Shown here: positions 18,809 to 27,617 of the stretch, piece by piece
Numbering within the stretch: the stretch's first letter is position 1
How the letters are laid out: each line of letters starts with the position of its first letter
From: SZUA-36 sp963749115
Lineage (GTDB): Bacteria > Pseudomonadota > Gammaproteobacteria > Xanthomonadales > SZUA-36
DNA length: 64,000 nucleotides
Assembly: GCA_963749115.1 (NCBI GenBank)
Contig: CAVVLP010000010.1
Coordinates: 282,156 to 346,155 of the forward strand
Direction of reading: 5' to 3'
Translations under genes and position numbers: made by a program
The notes under the pieces: model-generated
The model's database searches: none
Told to the model about the DNA's origin: nothing
Seen by the model: the letters and a program-made list of their open reading frames with translations, nothing else

Positions 18809-19577
18809 AAACGCCCAAGAAGAAGACCGCGAGTTAAGCTTTCTCGAACACCTGGTTGAACTTCGTGGCCGCTTGCTCAAGGCCTGCCTGTCCATCGTTG
18901 TCGTTCTGATAGCACTGCTGCCATTCTCACGCCGCCTGTACGAGGCTTTGGCACAACCGATGATGGCGCAAATGCCGGAAGGCAGCAGCATGATTGCCAT
19001 CGATGTGGCATCACCATTCCTGACACCGTTCAAGCTAACACTGTGGGTCTCCATCATGATTTCGATCCCGGTGATTTTGTATCAATTATGGGCCTTTGTT
19101 GCACCGGCATTGTTCAAGCACGAAAAAAGACTGGCCCGGCCCTTGTTGTTTTCTTCGGTATTTCTTTTTTATGCCGGTTGCGCTTTCGCCTATTTCGTTG
19201 TTTTTCCACTGGCATTCGGCTTTTTAACCAGCTATGCGCCAGACGGTGTGGCCGTGATGACCGACATCAGTAAATACCTGGATTTCGTCATGACGCTGTT
19301 TCTTGCGTTCGGGATTACCTTTGAAGTACCGATTGCGACCATCATCCTGGTGGCCACCGGCATCACGACGCCCGCCAAGCTGGCAAGCTGGCGACCTTAT
19401 ATTATTGTCGGTGCCTTTGCCCTCGGAATGATCCTGACGCCCCCTGATGTCATTTCACAGACCTTGTTGGCGCTGCCAATGTGGTTGCTGTTTGAAGCAG
19501 GAATAATTTTTGCCCGCATCCTGGTTCCGGAAAAGGAAACGGAAGAAGAAAGCGAAGCCGATCAGGCGACTAACTGA
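18801..19577 (+). CDS. tatC: Sec-independent protein translocase TatC
   Basis: A 258-residue six-helix TatC, the receptor for the twin-arginine signal. The N-terminal FLEHLVELRGRLLKA, the LWAFVAPALFKHEKR loop and the FAFGITFEVP-type region are family hallmarks. It ends the tatABC operon and its last 16 bases overlap the convergent membrane-protein gene. Confidence 0.97.
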   Translation: MSENAQEEDRELSFLEHLVELRGRLLKACLSIVVVLIALLPFSRRLYEALAQPMMAQMPEGSSMIAIDVASPFLTPFKLTLWVSIMISIPVILYQLWAFVAPALFKHEKRLARPLLFSSVFLFYAGCAFAYFVVFPLAFGFLTSYAPDGVAVMTDISKYLDFVMTLFLAFGITFEVPIATIILVATGITTPAKLASWRPYIIVGAFALGMILTPPDVISQTLLALPMWLLFEAGIIFARILVPEKETEEESEADQATN

Positions 19578-20404
19578 TCATTTGTCTTATTGGCAGGAAC
19601 GATCGTTTCATCCAGGCCAAAAATATCCCTGAATGCCAGGTATTGGGTACCAAACAGCAGTAATTGGAACATCGGACCTAGCAACAGTAACAGGAAGCCC
19701 AACAAGGTAGATGCAGTTCCTTCACTGAGTGCTGAAAGATAGAAAGAGCCGAACAGCAAGACAATCGGCACCGCCAATATACCGAGGAATAAACCGATCA
19801 CCAGCAGTGGTTTCCAGTTTCGGCCAAGGCCCTTTAATCCCATCAACAGGGCACTTCCCATTTTAAGTTTCCGGAACCAGATCAACGGCACCGAGAAATA
19901 GGTGATCGTGCCACTGATAGCGGCACCTAAGGCCATCGCTAGAACCGCATTTTCCATAACTTGCGGGTCTATGAGCCGCAATGCATCGAGATCACCCTGC
20001 TCTATGCGGACAATAATATCCGGGTCAATATCGACTATTTGTCCCGCCAATACGAGTGTAACAATCAACAGTGCCAGTGCCATTGCGACCCCGCCCAGTA
20101 ACAACAACGACCCGATACTCCTTTTTGCCATAAAAGGCATGAACAAGACCGCCAACATGGGTTTATCACCGTGATCAACAAGGAAGAAAGCGTGCAATAA
20201 CCCGGCACTCAATACGGGCAGACAGAGAATAACCACCAAGCCCAGGGCGCCTGTCTGTGAAAAACTCACAAGAAACTGGAAAAACAGGCTGATCAGCAAT
20301 AAACGTAAGGGTTGTCTTTTGACCAGTCCCCAGCTACCCGAAACCCAGGCCAATCCACGCGCTGCCGGCATTTTTCGAATGACCGGTGGGACTTGATCAC
20401 TCAT
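19562..20404 (-). CDS. BPSS1780-family integral membrane protein
   Basis: A 280-residue membrane protein with about six helices and no enzyme motif. The N-terminus (VPPVIRKMPAARGLAWVSGS, then a Trp-rich turn and an LLLISLFFQF helix) matches the uncharacterised BPSS1780 family, to my recognition. It overlaps the upstream LOG-family gene by 4 bases and so is translationally coupled to it. It converges with tatC, overlapping by 16 bases. Function unknown. Confidence 0.72.
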   Translation of the reverse strand: MSDQVPPVIRKMPAARGLAWVSGSWGLVKRQPLRLLLISLFFQFLVSFSQTGALGLVVILCLPVLSAGLLHAFFLVDHGDKPMLAVLFMPFMAKRSIGSLLLLGGVAMALALLIVTLVLAGQIVDIDPDIIVRIEQGDLDALRLIDPQVMENAVLAMALGAAISGTITYFSVPLIWFRKLKMGSALLMGLKGLGRNWKPLLVIGLFLGILAVPIVLLFGSFYLSALSEGTASTLLGFLLLLLGPMFQLLLFGTQYLAFRDIFGLDETIVPANKTNDQLVA

Positions 20405-21027
20405 GCGTTAGCAGACGTCACATTGGCGTACTGGAGCGCATCGCTATGCCAGGCATGGGCGTTTTCTATGGCCTCGAGAACCTGTTCCGGTTCATCCACG
20501 ACGGACCACATGTTCAAATGATTTCGACCCATAAAACATTCATCGACACTGTGCCTGAGAAACTCCAGCAAACCATCGTAAAAACCGATCGTATTAACGA
20601 TGACAACGGGTTTGACCCACTGCCCCAGACGTTTCATTGTCAACGCCTCGAATAGTTCCTCATAGGTACCTGATCCGCCGGGCAAGGCCACCACGGCATC
20701 TGAATCCTGCAACATCCGGTGCTTACGCTCACGCATATCCCCGACCACCTTCAATTCGGTCAAACCACGATGGGTCAGTTCAAGATCCTGCAGAAAACCA
20801 GGCACTACACCATATACCTCGCCACCTCTACCGAGTGCGCCATCGGCCATAGCTCCCATCAGGCCACCGCCCCCGGCCCCATAGATGATAGACTTTCCGG
20901 CGAGTGCTAAAATTTCGCCCAAACGCCTGGCCGCGTCGTAGTAAACGGGCCTGAGTGCTGCGCTGGAAGATGCGTATATCGTCACCATTTTTACATGATG
21001 TGAGTCAAGGATGTTTTTTTTAGTCAT
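20401..21027 (-). CDS. LOG/TIGR00730 family Rossmann-fold protein (nucleotide phosphoribohydrolase)
   Basis: Up to 208 residues, of the lysine-decarboxylase-like LOG family, which cleaves nucleoside 5'-monophosphates (cytokinin-activating or PpnN-like). Conserved elements: the YGAGGGGLMGAMADGAL loop, MRERKHRML and the catalytic PGGSGTYEELFEALT. The alternative ATG at 20988 (MVTIYASSSAALRP) matches the usual family start better; the extra 13 residues are uncertain. It is coupled to the BPSS1780-family gene. Confidence 0.88.
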   Translation of the reverse strand: MTKKNILDSHHVKMVTIYASSSAALRPVYYDAARRLGEILALAGKSIIYGAGGGGLMGAMADGALGRGGEVYGVVPGFLQDLELTHRGLTELKVVGDMRERKHRMLQDSDAVVALPGGSGTYEELFEALTMKRLGQWVKPVVIVNTIGFYDGLLEFLRHSVDECFMGRNHLNMWSVVDEPEQVLEAIENAHAWHSDALQYANVTSANA

Positions 21028-21070
21028 TGTAATATTGTAGCCCAGCGTTAGGTCTCACTGGAGAGTATAT

Positions 21071-21733
21071 TTGAATCAGCAGTTAAAACTGCAGCAGGTG
21101 ACACAACCACCGATAGCCATCGGTATTATAGCTGTCTGCGTCGTCATTTTTTTGCTGCAGAGCGTTTCGCCACAATCTTCATTTGGGCAAACGATACTGA
21201 GCACACTCAATCACATGGCCTTGTGGCCGGTTAATAGCGCCAACCCCCAACCCTGGCAGTTGAGTTTCCAACCCTGGCAATTGATCAGTTATGGTTTTTT
21301 ACATGGTGGTTTCAACCACCTGTTTTTTAATATGTTTGCGCTGTGGATGTTTGGTCTGCCCATTGAAAGGATGTGGGGTAGCCGAAGATTTGCCGAATAT
21401 TATTTCACCTGTATCCTGGGCGCCGGATTGGTTCAACTGCTGGTTCAATACATCAGTGGCGGTAACTACCCGACCATCGGCGCGTCCGGTGCGGTTTTCG
21501 GACTCCTGCTGGCTTACGGGGTGACGTGGCCAAACAATAAATTACTCCTTATTTTTTTCCCGGTACCCATCAAGGCAAAGTGGTTTGTGCTAATTTATGG
21601 TGCCGCCGAATTGATTTTCGGCGTTACCGGAGCAATGCCTCAAGTGGCTCATTACGCCCACCTTGGAGGTTTGTTTTTCGGTGCCGGTTTATTATGGCGA
21701 TGGGGCTGGCGACCAGGCATGACCTGGACTTAA
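21071..21733 (+). CDS. Rhomboid family intramembrane serine protease
   Basis: A 220-residue rhomboid protease with six membrane helices. The catalytic Ser139 is in GASGAVFG and His197 in AHLGG. The structural motif HGGFNHLFFNMFALWMFG and the WGSRRFAEYY loop are typical. The frame starts with TTG at 21071, with GGAG about 10 bases upstream; no better ATG exists nearby. It lies 43 bases upstream of acs. The substrate is unknown. Confidence 0.92.
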   Translation: MNQQLKLQQVTQPPIAIGIIAVCVVIFLLQSVSPQSSFGQTILSTLNHMALWPVNSANPQPWQLSFQPWQLISYGFLHGGFNHLFFNMFALWMFGLPIERMWGSRRFAEYYFTCILGAGLVQLLVQYISGGNYPTIGASGAVFGLLLAYGVTWPNNKLLLIFFPVPIKAKWFVLIYGAAELIFGVTGAMPQVAHYAHLGGLFFGAGLLWRWGWRPGMTWT

Positions 21734-21776
21734 AAGCCTGTCGGATTTGACAACCCAAGAAAGTAGAGAAAGGACT

Positions 21777-23720
21777 ATGAGCAAAACTTATCCCGTTATC
21801 CCTGCAGCCAGGGAGCGCACCCACGTTGACCAACAACGATACCAAGAAATGTACAGCCAGTCGGTTGAGGACAATACCGGCTTCTGGTCTGAACAAGCAC
21901 GTCGAATCAACTGGATAAAACCATTCAGCAAGGTTAAAGATGTTTCCTGGGATCGAAAGGATGTATATATCCGCTGGTTTGAAGACGGCACACTCAATGC
22001 CTGTTACAACTGCATAGATCGCCATCTTGAAAAACGTGCTGACCAGACCGCCATCATCTGGGAAGGTGATGACCCGGCCCGTGACTTGCATATCAGTTAC
22101 CGCGAATTGCATCAACGTGTCTGCCGCATGGCCAATGTACTCAAGGAACTCGGGACCAAACGCGGGGATCGTGTCACTCTCTACATGCCAATGATTCCAG
22201 AGGCTGCCGTAGCAATGCTGGCATGCGCTCGTATCGGTGCTGTCCATTCTGTCGTGTTTGGTGGTTTTTCACCGGACGCACTGGCCGGTCGTATTGTTGA
22301 TTGCCAGTCCAACATTCTCATCACCGCAGACGAAGGTCTACGCGGTGGCAGGGCCATCCCCCTCAAGAAAAACGTCGATGCCGCCTGTGAACGTGACGGG
22401 GTCATGGATATTCTCGAATCGATACTGGTGGTTCGTAACACCGGGAATGACGTATCCATGGATGCTGGCCGTGACCATTGGCTGCATGAAGCGGAAGCCG
22501 ATGTTTCGGATGATTGCCCCTGTGAAGAGATGGGTGCAGAAGATCCTTTATTCATTCTCTACACCTCGGGCTCAACAGGAAAACCTAAAGGCGTTCTGCA
22601 TACCACCGGTGGTTACATGGTGTATGCCTCATTTACCCATGAAATGGTTTTTGACTACCAGGATGGCGATATCTACTGGTGCACAGCGGATGTTGGCTGG
22701 GTAACAGGTCATAGTTATATCGTTTATGGTCCACTGGCCAATGGTGCGACCACAATTATGTTTGAGGGCGTGCCCAACTATCCCGATACCAGCCGTTTCT
22801 GGCAGGTTTGTGACAAGCACGAAGTCAATATCTGCTATACCGCACCTACCGCGATACGCGCATTGATGCGTGATGGCGATGATCCCGTTAAACGCACATC
22901 GAGGAAATCCTTGCGCCTGCTGGGCAGTGTCGGCGAACCGATCAATCCGGAAGCATGGGAATGGTACTACCACGTGGTTGGCGACGGCCGTTGCCCGATC
23001 GTTGATACCTGGTGGCAAACAGAGACCGGCGGCATCATGATCAGTCCGTTACCGGGTGCAACGCCATTGAAGCCCGGATCCGCTACCTTCCCGTTACCCG
23101 GCATCATGCTGGATATCGTAGATAACGAAGGCAACGTTCTTGACGGAGCAGTCGAAGGCCAATTGGTTATCACCGATAGCTGGCCAGGACAAATGCGCAG
23201 CGTCTATGGCGATCACCAGCGTTTCATTGACACTTATTTCTCAACGTTTGAAGGCATGTACTTTACAGGTGATGGTTGCAGACGTGATGAAGATGGCTAC
23301 TACTGGATTACCGGCCGTGTTGATGACGTACTCAACATATCCGGACACCGCATGGGAACGGCGGAGGTCGAAAGTGCATTGGTATCCCACCCCCTGGTCG
23401 CAGAATCAGCGGTCGTCGGTTACCCACACGATATCAAGGGACAGGGCATCTATGTCTACGTCACCCTGGTCGCCGATGCAGAACCCAGCGAAGAATTGCG
23501 TGCAGAATTACGCAACTGGGTACGCAAAGAAATCGGCCCGATCGCCACACCCGACCTGATCCAATGGGCACCCGGCCTGCCGAAAACCCGTTCCGGTAAA
23601 ATCATGCGCCGTATCCTGCGCAAAATCGCCGAAAACGACTATTCCAACCTGGGCGACACCTCAACCCTGGCCGAACCGGAAGTAGTCCAAAACCTGGTCG
23701 AGGGCAGAATGAACCGCTAA
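21777..23720 (+). CDS. acs: Acetyl-CoA synthetase
   Basis: A 647-residue AMP-forming ligase making acetyl-CoA from acetate and ATP. Motifs: P-loop YTSGSTGKPKGVLHTTGGY, acetate-pocket WWQTETGG, hinge GRVDDVLNISGHRMGTAE, and PKTRSGKIMRR with the regulatory acetylatable lysine near the C-terminus. The ATG at 21777 has AAAGGA just upstream and begins like other Acs proteins; the earlier TTG at 21747 is unlikely. A terminator follows. Confidence 0.97.
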   Translation: MSKTYPVIPAARERTHVDQQRYQEMYSQSVEDNTGFWSEQARRINWIKPFSKVKDVSWDRKDVYIRWFEDGTLNACYNCIDRHLEKRADQTAIIWEGDDPARDLHISYRELHQRVCRMANVLKELGTKRGDRVTLYMPMIPEAAVAMLACARIGAVHSVVFGGFSPDALAGRIVDCQSNILITADEGLRGGRAIPLKKNVDAACERDGVMDILESILVVRNTGNDVSMDAGRDHWLHEAEADVSDDCPCEEMGAEDPLFILYTSGSTGKPKGVLHTTGGYMVYASFTHEMVFDYQDGDIYWCTADVGWVTGHSYIVYGPLANGATTIMFEGVPNYPDTSRFWQVCDKHEVNICYTAPTAIRALMRDGDDPVKRTSRKSLRLLGSVGEPINPEAWEWYYHVVGDGRCPIVDTWWQTETGGIMISPLPGATPLKPGSATFPLPGIMLDIVDNEGNVLDGAVEGQLVITDSWPGQMRSVYGDHQRFIDTYFSTFEGMYFTGDGCRRDEDGYYWITGRVDDVLNISGHRMGTAEVESALVSHPLVAESAVVGYPHDIKGQGIYVYVTLVADAEPSEELRAELRNWVRKEIGPIATPDLIQWAPGLPKTRSGKIMRRILRKIAENDYSNLGDTSTLAEPEVVQNLVEGRMNR

Positions 23721-23750
23721 CCAGCCCACCACGTTCTACTAAAGCAAGAA

Positions 23751-23777
23751 AATCCCCGCGAAAGCGGGGATTTTTTT
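23751..23777 (+). terminator. Rho-independent terminator of acs
   Basis: A perfect stem AATCCCCGC / GCGGGGATT with a GAAA tetraloop and a T7 run, 30 bases after the acs stop. Confidence 0.95.
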
Positions 23778-23899
23778 AGTTGAACTGAAATAGTAATCTG
23801 ACAAACGGTGTTCAATAAAGTCAGACTCATTCGTCCGCTATTCACCACATAACAGCTATACGCCGTACCTGAGTTTCAGCAGCATGACCTGCTGGATTC

Positions 23900-24077
23900 G
23901 GCCGAGCCTGTGTGAAAACTATTTAGCCTTCACCGATATTGGGATAGCACCCAATAAATGACTCGGCGTACCGTTTAACCAGACCCATAAACTCCACCTT
24001 TTTAACCGGCAATCCGTGAATCGGCCTTGATTTCCCACTTTGGATTTTCGAATTTGGGTTTTCACACAGCCTCGGCC
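23900..24077. mobile_element. MITE-like or relic element with 20-bp terminal inverted repeats
   Basis: The ends at 23900-23919 (GGCCGAGCCTGTGTGAAAAC) and 24058-24077 (GTTTTCACACAGCCTCGGCC) are inverted copies with one mismatch. The 138-base interior has no transposase. The TGTGTGAAAAC end resembles those of some IS5-group elements, from memory only. A short ATT(C)-type flank occurs on both sides but no clean target duplication is evident. It lies just outside the last attC and marks the distal array boundary. Confidence 0.6.
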
Positions 24078-24088
24078 AATTCCGGACA

Positions 24089-24370
24089 TTAACGTCTGAA
24101 TTTACCGGCGCCAGCATCGCTGGCGTCCGCGTTTAATGATTTGTTAAGTGCCGTATGCTCCAATCTTTCAGCCAACCAGACTTTTATGATGGACTGTCGG
24201 GTTACGCCTACACGTTTAGCTTCCCTATCCAGTCGTTCAACCATCCAGGCAGGAAAATCTACATTGACCCTTTTTTGTTCTTGTAGGGGTCGCCGCGCCT
24301 TGGTCAGGTCCAACGATTCTGTAATGTCTTTACCTTCATCAAATTTTCGTTCAAAAGTTTTAGCTTTCAT
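24089..24370 (-). CDS. BrnA/CopG-like antitoxin, reading through attC
   Basis: A 93-residue protein whose core RVNVDFPAWMVERLDREAKR followed by VGVTRQSIIKVWLAERL is a ribbon-helix-helix (CopG/Arc) DNA-binding fold, as in BrnA-type antitoxins. It follows its toxin gene with an 11-base overlap. The last about 19 residues (NKSLNADASDAGAGKFRR) are encoded by the attC site itself, since no stop occurs before it. Such tails are common cassette by-products. It probably represses the pair's own promoter. Confidence 0.85.
   Translation of the reverse strand: MKAKTFERKFDEGKDITESLDLTKARRPLQEQKRVNVDFPAWMVERLDREAKRVGVTRQSIIKVWLAERLEHTALNKSLNADASDAGAGKFRR
24090..24146 (-). repeat. attC site 16 (last in array)
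   Basis: Short attC of about 57 bp: TAACGTCTGAATTTACCGG outer part, a CGCCAGCATCGCTGGCG central hairpin and a TTTAATGATTTGTTA end. The antitoxin gene at 24089-24370 reads through the whole site. Confidence 0.9.
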
Positions 24371-24617
24371 ACAATGTCACCTCTTCGTCTCGCGACCGCC
24401 GAACAGAGATCAACCGGATTTTTCCGTTTCTGTAAGTGATTACAGCGGACCAGTGTTTCTGGTCAATAATGCCGATTTCGAGAAACCGTGGCTCATCCAG
24501 AGTTTTCGCAGGAACCTCTAGTAAGCTCGAATCATCCCAAAGAGCTTGGGCCGCAGTGAAATCTATACCGTGTTTTTGAAGATTGGACTGACTCTTTGAT
24601 TCATCAAATTCGAGCAT
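24360..24617 (-). CDS. BrnT-family toxin
   Basis: An 85-residue BrnT/DUF497-type ribonuclease toxin. The family N-terminus FDESKSQSNLQKHGIDFTAA, the middle FLEIGIIDQKHWSAVITYR and the C-terminal RLISVRRSRDEEVTLYE are all seen. It is upstream of and overlaps its antitoxin gene, the usual BrnTA order. Stand-alone cassette. Confidence 0.88.
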   Translation of the reverse strand: MLEFDESKSQSNLQKHGIDFTAAQALWDDSSLLEVPAKTLDEPRFLEIGIIDQKHWSAVITYRNGKIRLISVRRSRDEEVTLYES

Positions 24618-24669
24618 GGTATAGTTATTATACCTTTATTAAGCTTGGCGCTAAAGATTCCGAGGCATT

Positions 24670-24738
24670 TAACGCCGAGCTCTGCGGTAAATTTGGAGCG
24701 CAGCGCAAAATTTAACCGACAGCAGCGCCTTGCTTGCT
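24670..24738 (-). repeat. attC site 15, divergent type
   Basis: TAACGCCGAGC at the left, arms 24679-24694 and 24708-24723 pairing (GCTCTGCGGTAAATTT with AAATTTAACCGACAGC) with extrahelical bases, the attC hallmark. The right box is degraded (CTTGCTTGC, not TTGTTA). The sequence family differs from the other sites, so this cassette has another origin. Confidence 0.7.
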
Positions 24739-24760
24739 GCCTCTGTGCAGACGGAAAGAT

Positions 24761-25168
24761 CTAGTTTTCACTACTTGCCCCGGGCTTATGAAACTCAAGC
24801 ACATTTCCATCAGGGTCGCGGACAAAAAAGTAATGAGCTCCACCAAATTTTACACTTTCGGTAATCTCAATCCCAAGTTCTTCAAGTTGATGCTCTACAT
24901 TTTCAGGATTATTAATTTCAAGAGCGACGTGTGTGTAACCAGCGTGTTTGATAGCGTCGTCCATTAACACATTCTTGGGTGAGGCATCGTCTGATACATT
25001 GATAATCAGATTAATGTTCACACCTGAAGGGTGTTCCATTATTGCTACCGGCTCGGGTCCAACAGGACCAATAATGAACTTAAATCCGAGTTTTTCATAA
25101 AATTCTCGAGAAACGTTCAGATCTCTGATGCGTAAACCAATATGGTTAATTCGAATTATTTCTTTCAT
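24761..25168 (-). CDS. VOC family (glyoxalase/bleomycin resistance-like) protein
   Basis: A 135-residue vicinal-oxygen-chelate protein with paired betaalphabetabetabeta modules. The N-terminus INHIGLRIRDLNVSREFYEK, the middle HAGYTHVALEI and the C-terminal FFVRDPDGNVLEFHKP give the metal-ligand pattern His-Glu/His-Glu. The ATG at 25168 has GGAG 7-8 bases upstream; the longer frame to 25204 lacks this. The substrate is unknown; relatives are lyases, dioxygenases or drug-binding proteins. Gene just before the divergent attC site. Confidence 0.9.
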   Translation of the reverse strand: MKEIIRINHIGLRIRDLNVSREFYEKLGFKFIIGPVGPEPVAIMEHPSGVNINLIINVSDDASPKNVLMDDAIKHAGYTHVALEINNPENVEHQLEELGIEITESVKFGGAHYFFVRDPDGNVLEFHKPGASSEN

Positions 25169-25231
25169 ATTTACTCCACTTTCAAGTCTAACTGTTGTCG
25201 ACACTTGGCCCGACTATTACTTACGTTAATT

Positions 25232-25480
25232 TCAATTGACCAATTTATCGGTAATTCGATTAACGATAGGAGTCATCACAAGTACTGCCGGATAAGCTAC
25301 AATAAATCTCACAACCCAAGCAGATAACCAGCGTTTTGCAAAGCTTTTTTCAATACCGGTATTCATAACGGTCATTACCAGTGAAATAACAAAGCTCATT
25401 CCAAGTACCATTAAGATACTGAATACTCTGTTCTTGTGTCTCCGGCTGACCTTCACTTTGACAGTTTCACCTTTAACCAC
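25232..25480 (-). CDS. DUF2798-like two-helix membrane protein
   Basis: An 82-residue protein with a basic N-terminus, then two membrane helices (FSILMVLGMSFVISLVMTVMN and WVVRFIVAYPAVLVMTPIVN). This is the layout of DUF2798 proteins, whose function is unknown. It overlaps the end of the NmrA gene by 28 bases, so it is probably co-transcribed. Confidence 0.75.
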   Translation of the reverse strand: MVKGETVKVKVSRRHKNRVFSILMVLGMSFVISLVMTVMNTGIEKSFAKRWLSAWVVRFIVAYPAVLVMTPIVNRITDKLVN

Positions 25481-26337
25481 TCATCGAATGGTGTAAATGG
25501 AGTTGATATTATTTCACTGCCTGCATCAAGGCTTTCACTGGAGCCAGGCCCCATATAGGTATGATCTTCGAAATAACCAAGCATCTGGCCAATTTCTGCT
25601 GCTCCTGGGAAAAAGCTGGTAAAGGTCTCTTGCGGTACCTGTACCGCAAAATACTCTTCCCCTGCTTGGTTAAACGCATTAACTATATCTAAGAAGCTGT
25701 ATAAGCCTGCAGCCATTGAAAGTGTTTTTCCATTACTCTTATCTGGGTTTGAAAAAACACTGTCTACCAGATTTCCAATCTCTTCAATGGCTCCCATGTG
25801 AATCACCTTAGCATTTGGATCTATGGGGATTGCCCATCCCTTAGCACCGTTGCCCAGATCTGATGGGGCCATGTTGCCAATCAGATTTTCGAAATAAAAA
25901 GAAGGTTGGACTATGGTATGTAACGGGAACTCTGCTGAACGAACAATTGGGTCAATCCGCGCTTTATTGGTAAAGTGTGGCACCTTCCATTTCCCTTTTG
26001 AGATCGCCTCTACATCTGGTAATGATGACCATACGAAATGCTCCACTCCAGCACTCTGAGCAGCATCTATAGCTGCTTTGGCTTGAGCCATTTCGTCAGT
26101 TCCTTCCTGCCAGAAATTGGTTACGACAAAGACACCATATACGCCTTTAAGTGCCTCCAATAAAGACTGCTCATCATCGAGGTTTGCTGCTACGACCTCA
26201 TCAGCTGGGCCTTCATATTTGGCGGGGTTCCGTGTTAATGCTCTTACTCGATATTTCCCATTATTTTTAAGATAACGTACTACGGATCCACCCTGTGAAC
26301 CTGTTGCACCAAAAACAGCAATTGTTTTAATAGACAT
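25453..26337 (-). CDS. NmrA-like NAD(P)-binding protein
   Basis: A 294-residue atypical short-chain dehydrogenase of the NmrA/HSCARG type. The dinucleotide loop TIAVFGATGSQGGSVVRYL is at the N-terminus. RALTRNP binds the cofactor phosphate, and VFVVTNFWQEG and HFVWSSLPDVE follow. NmrA-like proteins often sense redox state rather than catalyse. The ATG at 26337 has a strong GGAGGAG upstream, so the longer frame from 26412 is rejected. It diverges from a LysR regulator about 100 bases away, which probably controls it. Confidence 0.92.
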   Translation of the reverse strand: MSIKTIAVFGATGSQGGSVVRYLKNNGKYRVRALTRNPAKYEGPADEVVAANLDDEQSLLEALKGVYGVFVVTNFWQEGTDEMAQAKAAIDAAQSAGVEHFVWSSLPDVEAISKGKWKVPHFTNKARIDPIVRSAEFPLHTIVQPSFYFENLIGNMAPSDLGNGAKGWAIPIDPNAKVIHMGAIEEIGNLVDSVFSNPDKSNGKTLSMAAGLYSFLDIVNAFNQAGEEYFAVQVPQETFTSFFPGAAEIGQMLGYFEDHTYMGPGSSESLDAGSEIISTPFTPFDEWLKVKLSK

Positions 26338-26438
26338 ACTCTCCTCCTCTAAGTTTGTATAGCCTTCACTATAGCAACACTCCTCTGATTTGCGTAGAAT
26401 GAAATAGAACAAATCTGTTTTGCGAAATTAGCAAAGGC

Positions 26439-27293
26439 ATGAGCATGAATATAATTTCAATTCGTACTGTGCTGTTGGCAATTGAATTGGGAAGCCTTTC
26501 AGCTGCTGGGGTACAGTTAGGTGTGCCGGCTTCGACCATCAGTCGGCGAGTGAAAGAGCTTGAAACTGAATTGGGTAGAAGACTCATTGTGCGCAGTGGT
26601 CGTGGTGTTCGTCCGGCGGAAGAAGCAAAAGACACATTGTTGAAATTGAGAAATGTCATATTGGTTGTTGATGACTGTTACGCGCCAGAATCATCCATAA
26701 CAAGGCTTCGGGTCACCGCTCCACTTGAAATGACCGTTTCACTCCTTCCTAAAGCCATTCCAAAGTTTCTGAAAAATTTCCCCGACGTTGTCATTGAGCT
26801 GTTAGGGGATGACCGGATCACAGGGTTAATTGAAGCAGACTTTGATCTTGCTATCCGAACTGGAACGCTTAATGATCCTAACCTTATTGGCAAAAGGCTA
26901 CGCACAAGCAGTTTCGTATTGGTAGCATCTCCCTCATTGGCCAAAAAGATCACAAGTGTTCAAGTGCTGGCTTCAACACCCATTTTGGAAATTTCTGGGC
27001 CGCCATCTGGTATTTCTGGTCACTGGAAAGGAGAGCCTTTTAATGCGCACCCACCCGTTCTTGCCAAACTAAATACTTTTACTGCTGCATTGCCATGCTT
27101 ATTCGCAGGTTTGGCGTATGCACAGATGCCACCCCATCTCGTTCAAGAATTTCTAGATTCAGGTCGCCTTACAGAGGTCTCTCAGGCAAAACTCGACGAC
27201 ATCCCCATACACGCGCTTTACCCGAAACGCCATCGCAATCAGGAAATTATCAGTGCATTTATTATGGAGATTGAAGCCTTATTTGAAACTTAA
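26439..27293 (+). CDS. LysR family transcriptional regulator
   Basis: A 284-residue LysR-type regulator: N-terminal winged HTH (residues about 5-60; SAAGVQLGVPASTISRRVKEL) and a C-terminal effector domain typical of the AaeR/DsdC-like subgroup (TRLRVTAPLEMTVSLLPKAI). It is the only gene of the array on the plus strand and diverges from the NmrA gene, suggesting control of it. An ATG at 26445 is an alternative start. Confidence 0.92.
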   Translation: MSMNIISIRTVLLAIELGSLSAAGVQLGVPASTISRRVKELETELGRRLIVRSGRGVRPAEEAKDTLLKLRNVILVVDDCYAPESSITRLRVTAPLEMTVSLLPKAIPKFLKNFPDVVIELLGDDRITGLIEADFDLAIRTGTLNDPNLIGKRLRTSSFVLVASPSLAKKITSVQVLASTPILEISGPPSGISGHWKGEPFNAHPPVLAKLNTFTAALPCLFAGLAYAQMPPHLVQEFLDSGRLTEVSQAKLDDIPIHALYPKRHRNQEIISAFIMEIEALFET

Positions 27294-27331
27294 CTCTTGA
27301 GCGGATCTTATTTTTGAGCACGTTCTGCAGC

Positions 27332-27388
27332 TAACGTTTGAGTTAAGCGGCGCCTGCGCAGCAGGCGTCCGTGTTTAATGATTTGTTA
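27332..27388 (-). repeat. attC site 14
   Basis: Short attC of about 57 bp: TAACGTTTGAGTTAAGCGG, hairpin CGCCTGCGCAGCAGGCG, TTTAATGATTTGTTA. Confidence 0.92.
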
Positions 27389-27395
27389 TGTGATA

Positions 27396-27617
27396 CTACG
27401 AAGCCCACTTTAACTCCAGCTTCTTTTCGGAAATTGCGCAGTCCCTAAGATAAAGGTTGATTAGACTCTGGTAGGGTACACCTACTTCTTCAGACAATTT
27501 TTTGAAGTATTCAATTGTTGGTTTATCAAGCCTAATCGTTACCTGGCTTTTTAAGGCCTTTGCATAAGGATTGGGTTTAGCATCTGAAAAATCGTATTCG
27601 TCTCGCATAATTATCAC
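27396..27617 (-). CDS. BrnA-family antitoxin
   Basis: A 73-residue antitoxin with the BrnA core: YDFSDAKPNPYAKALKSQVT then IRLDKPTIEYFKKLSEEVG and VPYQSLINLYLRDC, a ribbon-helix-helix domain. It overlaps the toxin gene by 4 bases. Close in sequence to the antitoxin at 30626-30850, so the two pairs are related cassettes. Confidence 0.93.
   Translation of the reverse strand: MIIMRDEYDFSDAKPNPYAKALKSQVTIRLDKPTIEYFKKLSEEVGVPYQSLINLYLRDCAISEKKLELKWAS

Noticed and set aside
23923..24117. 64-codon minus frame inside the inverted-repeat element
   Set aside because: Not recognisable as a transposase part, and it crosses the element end and attC.
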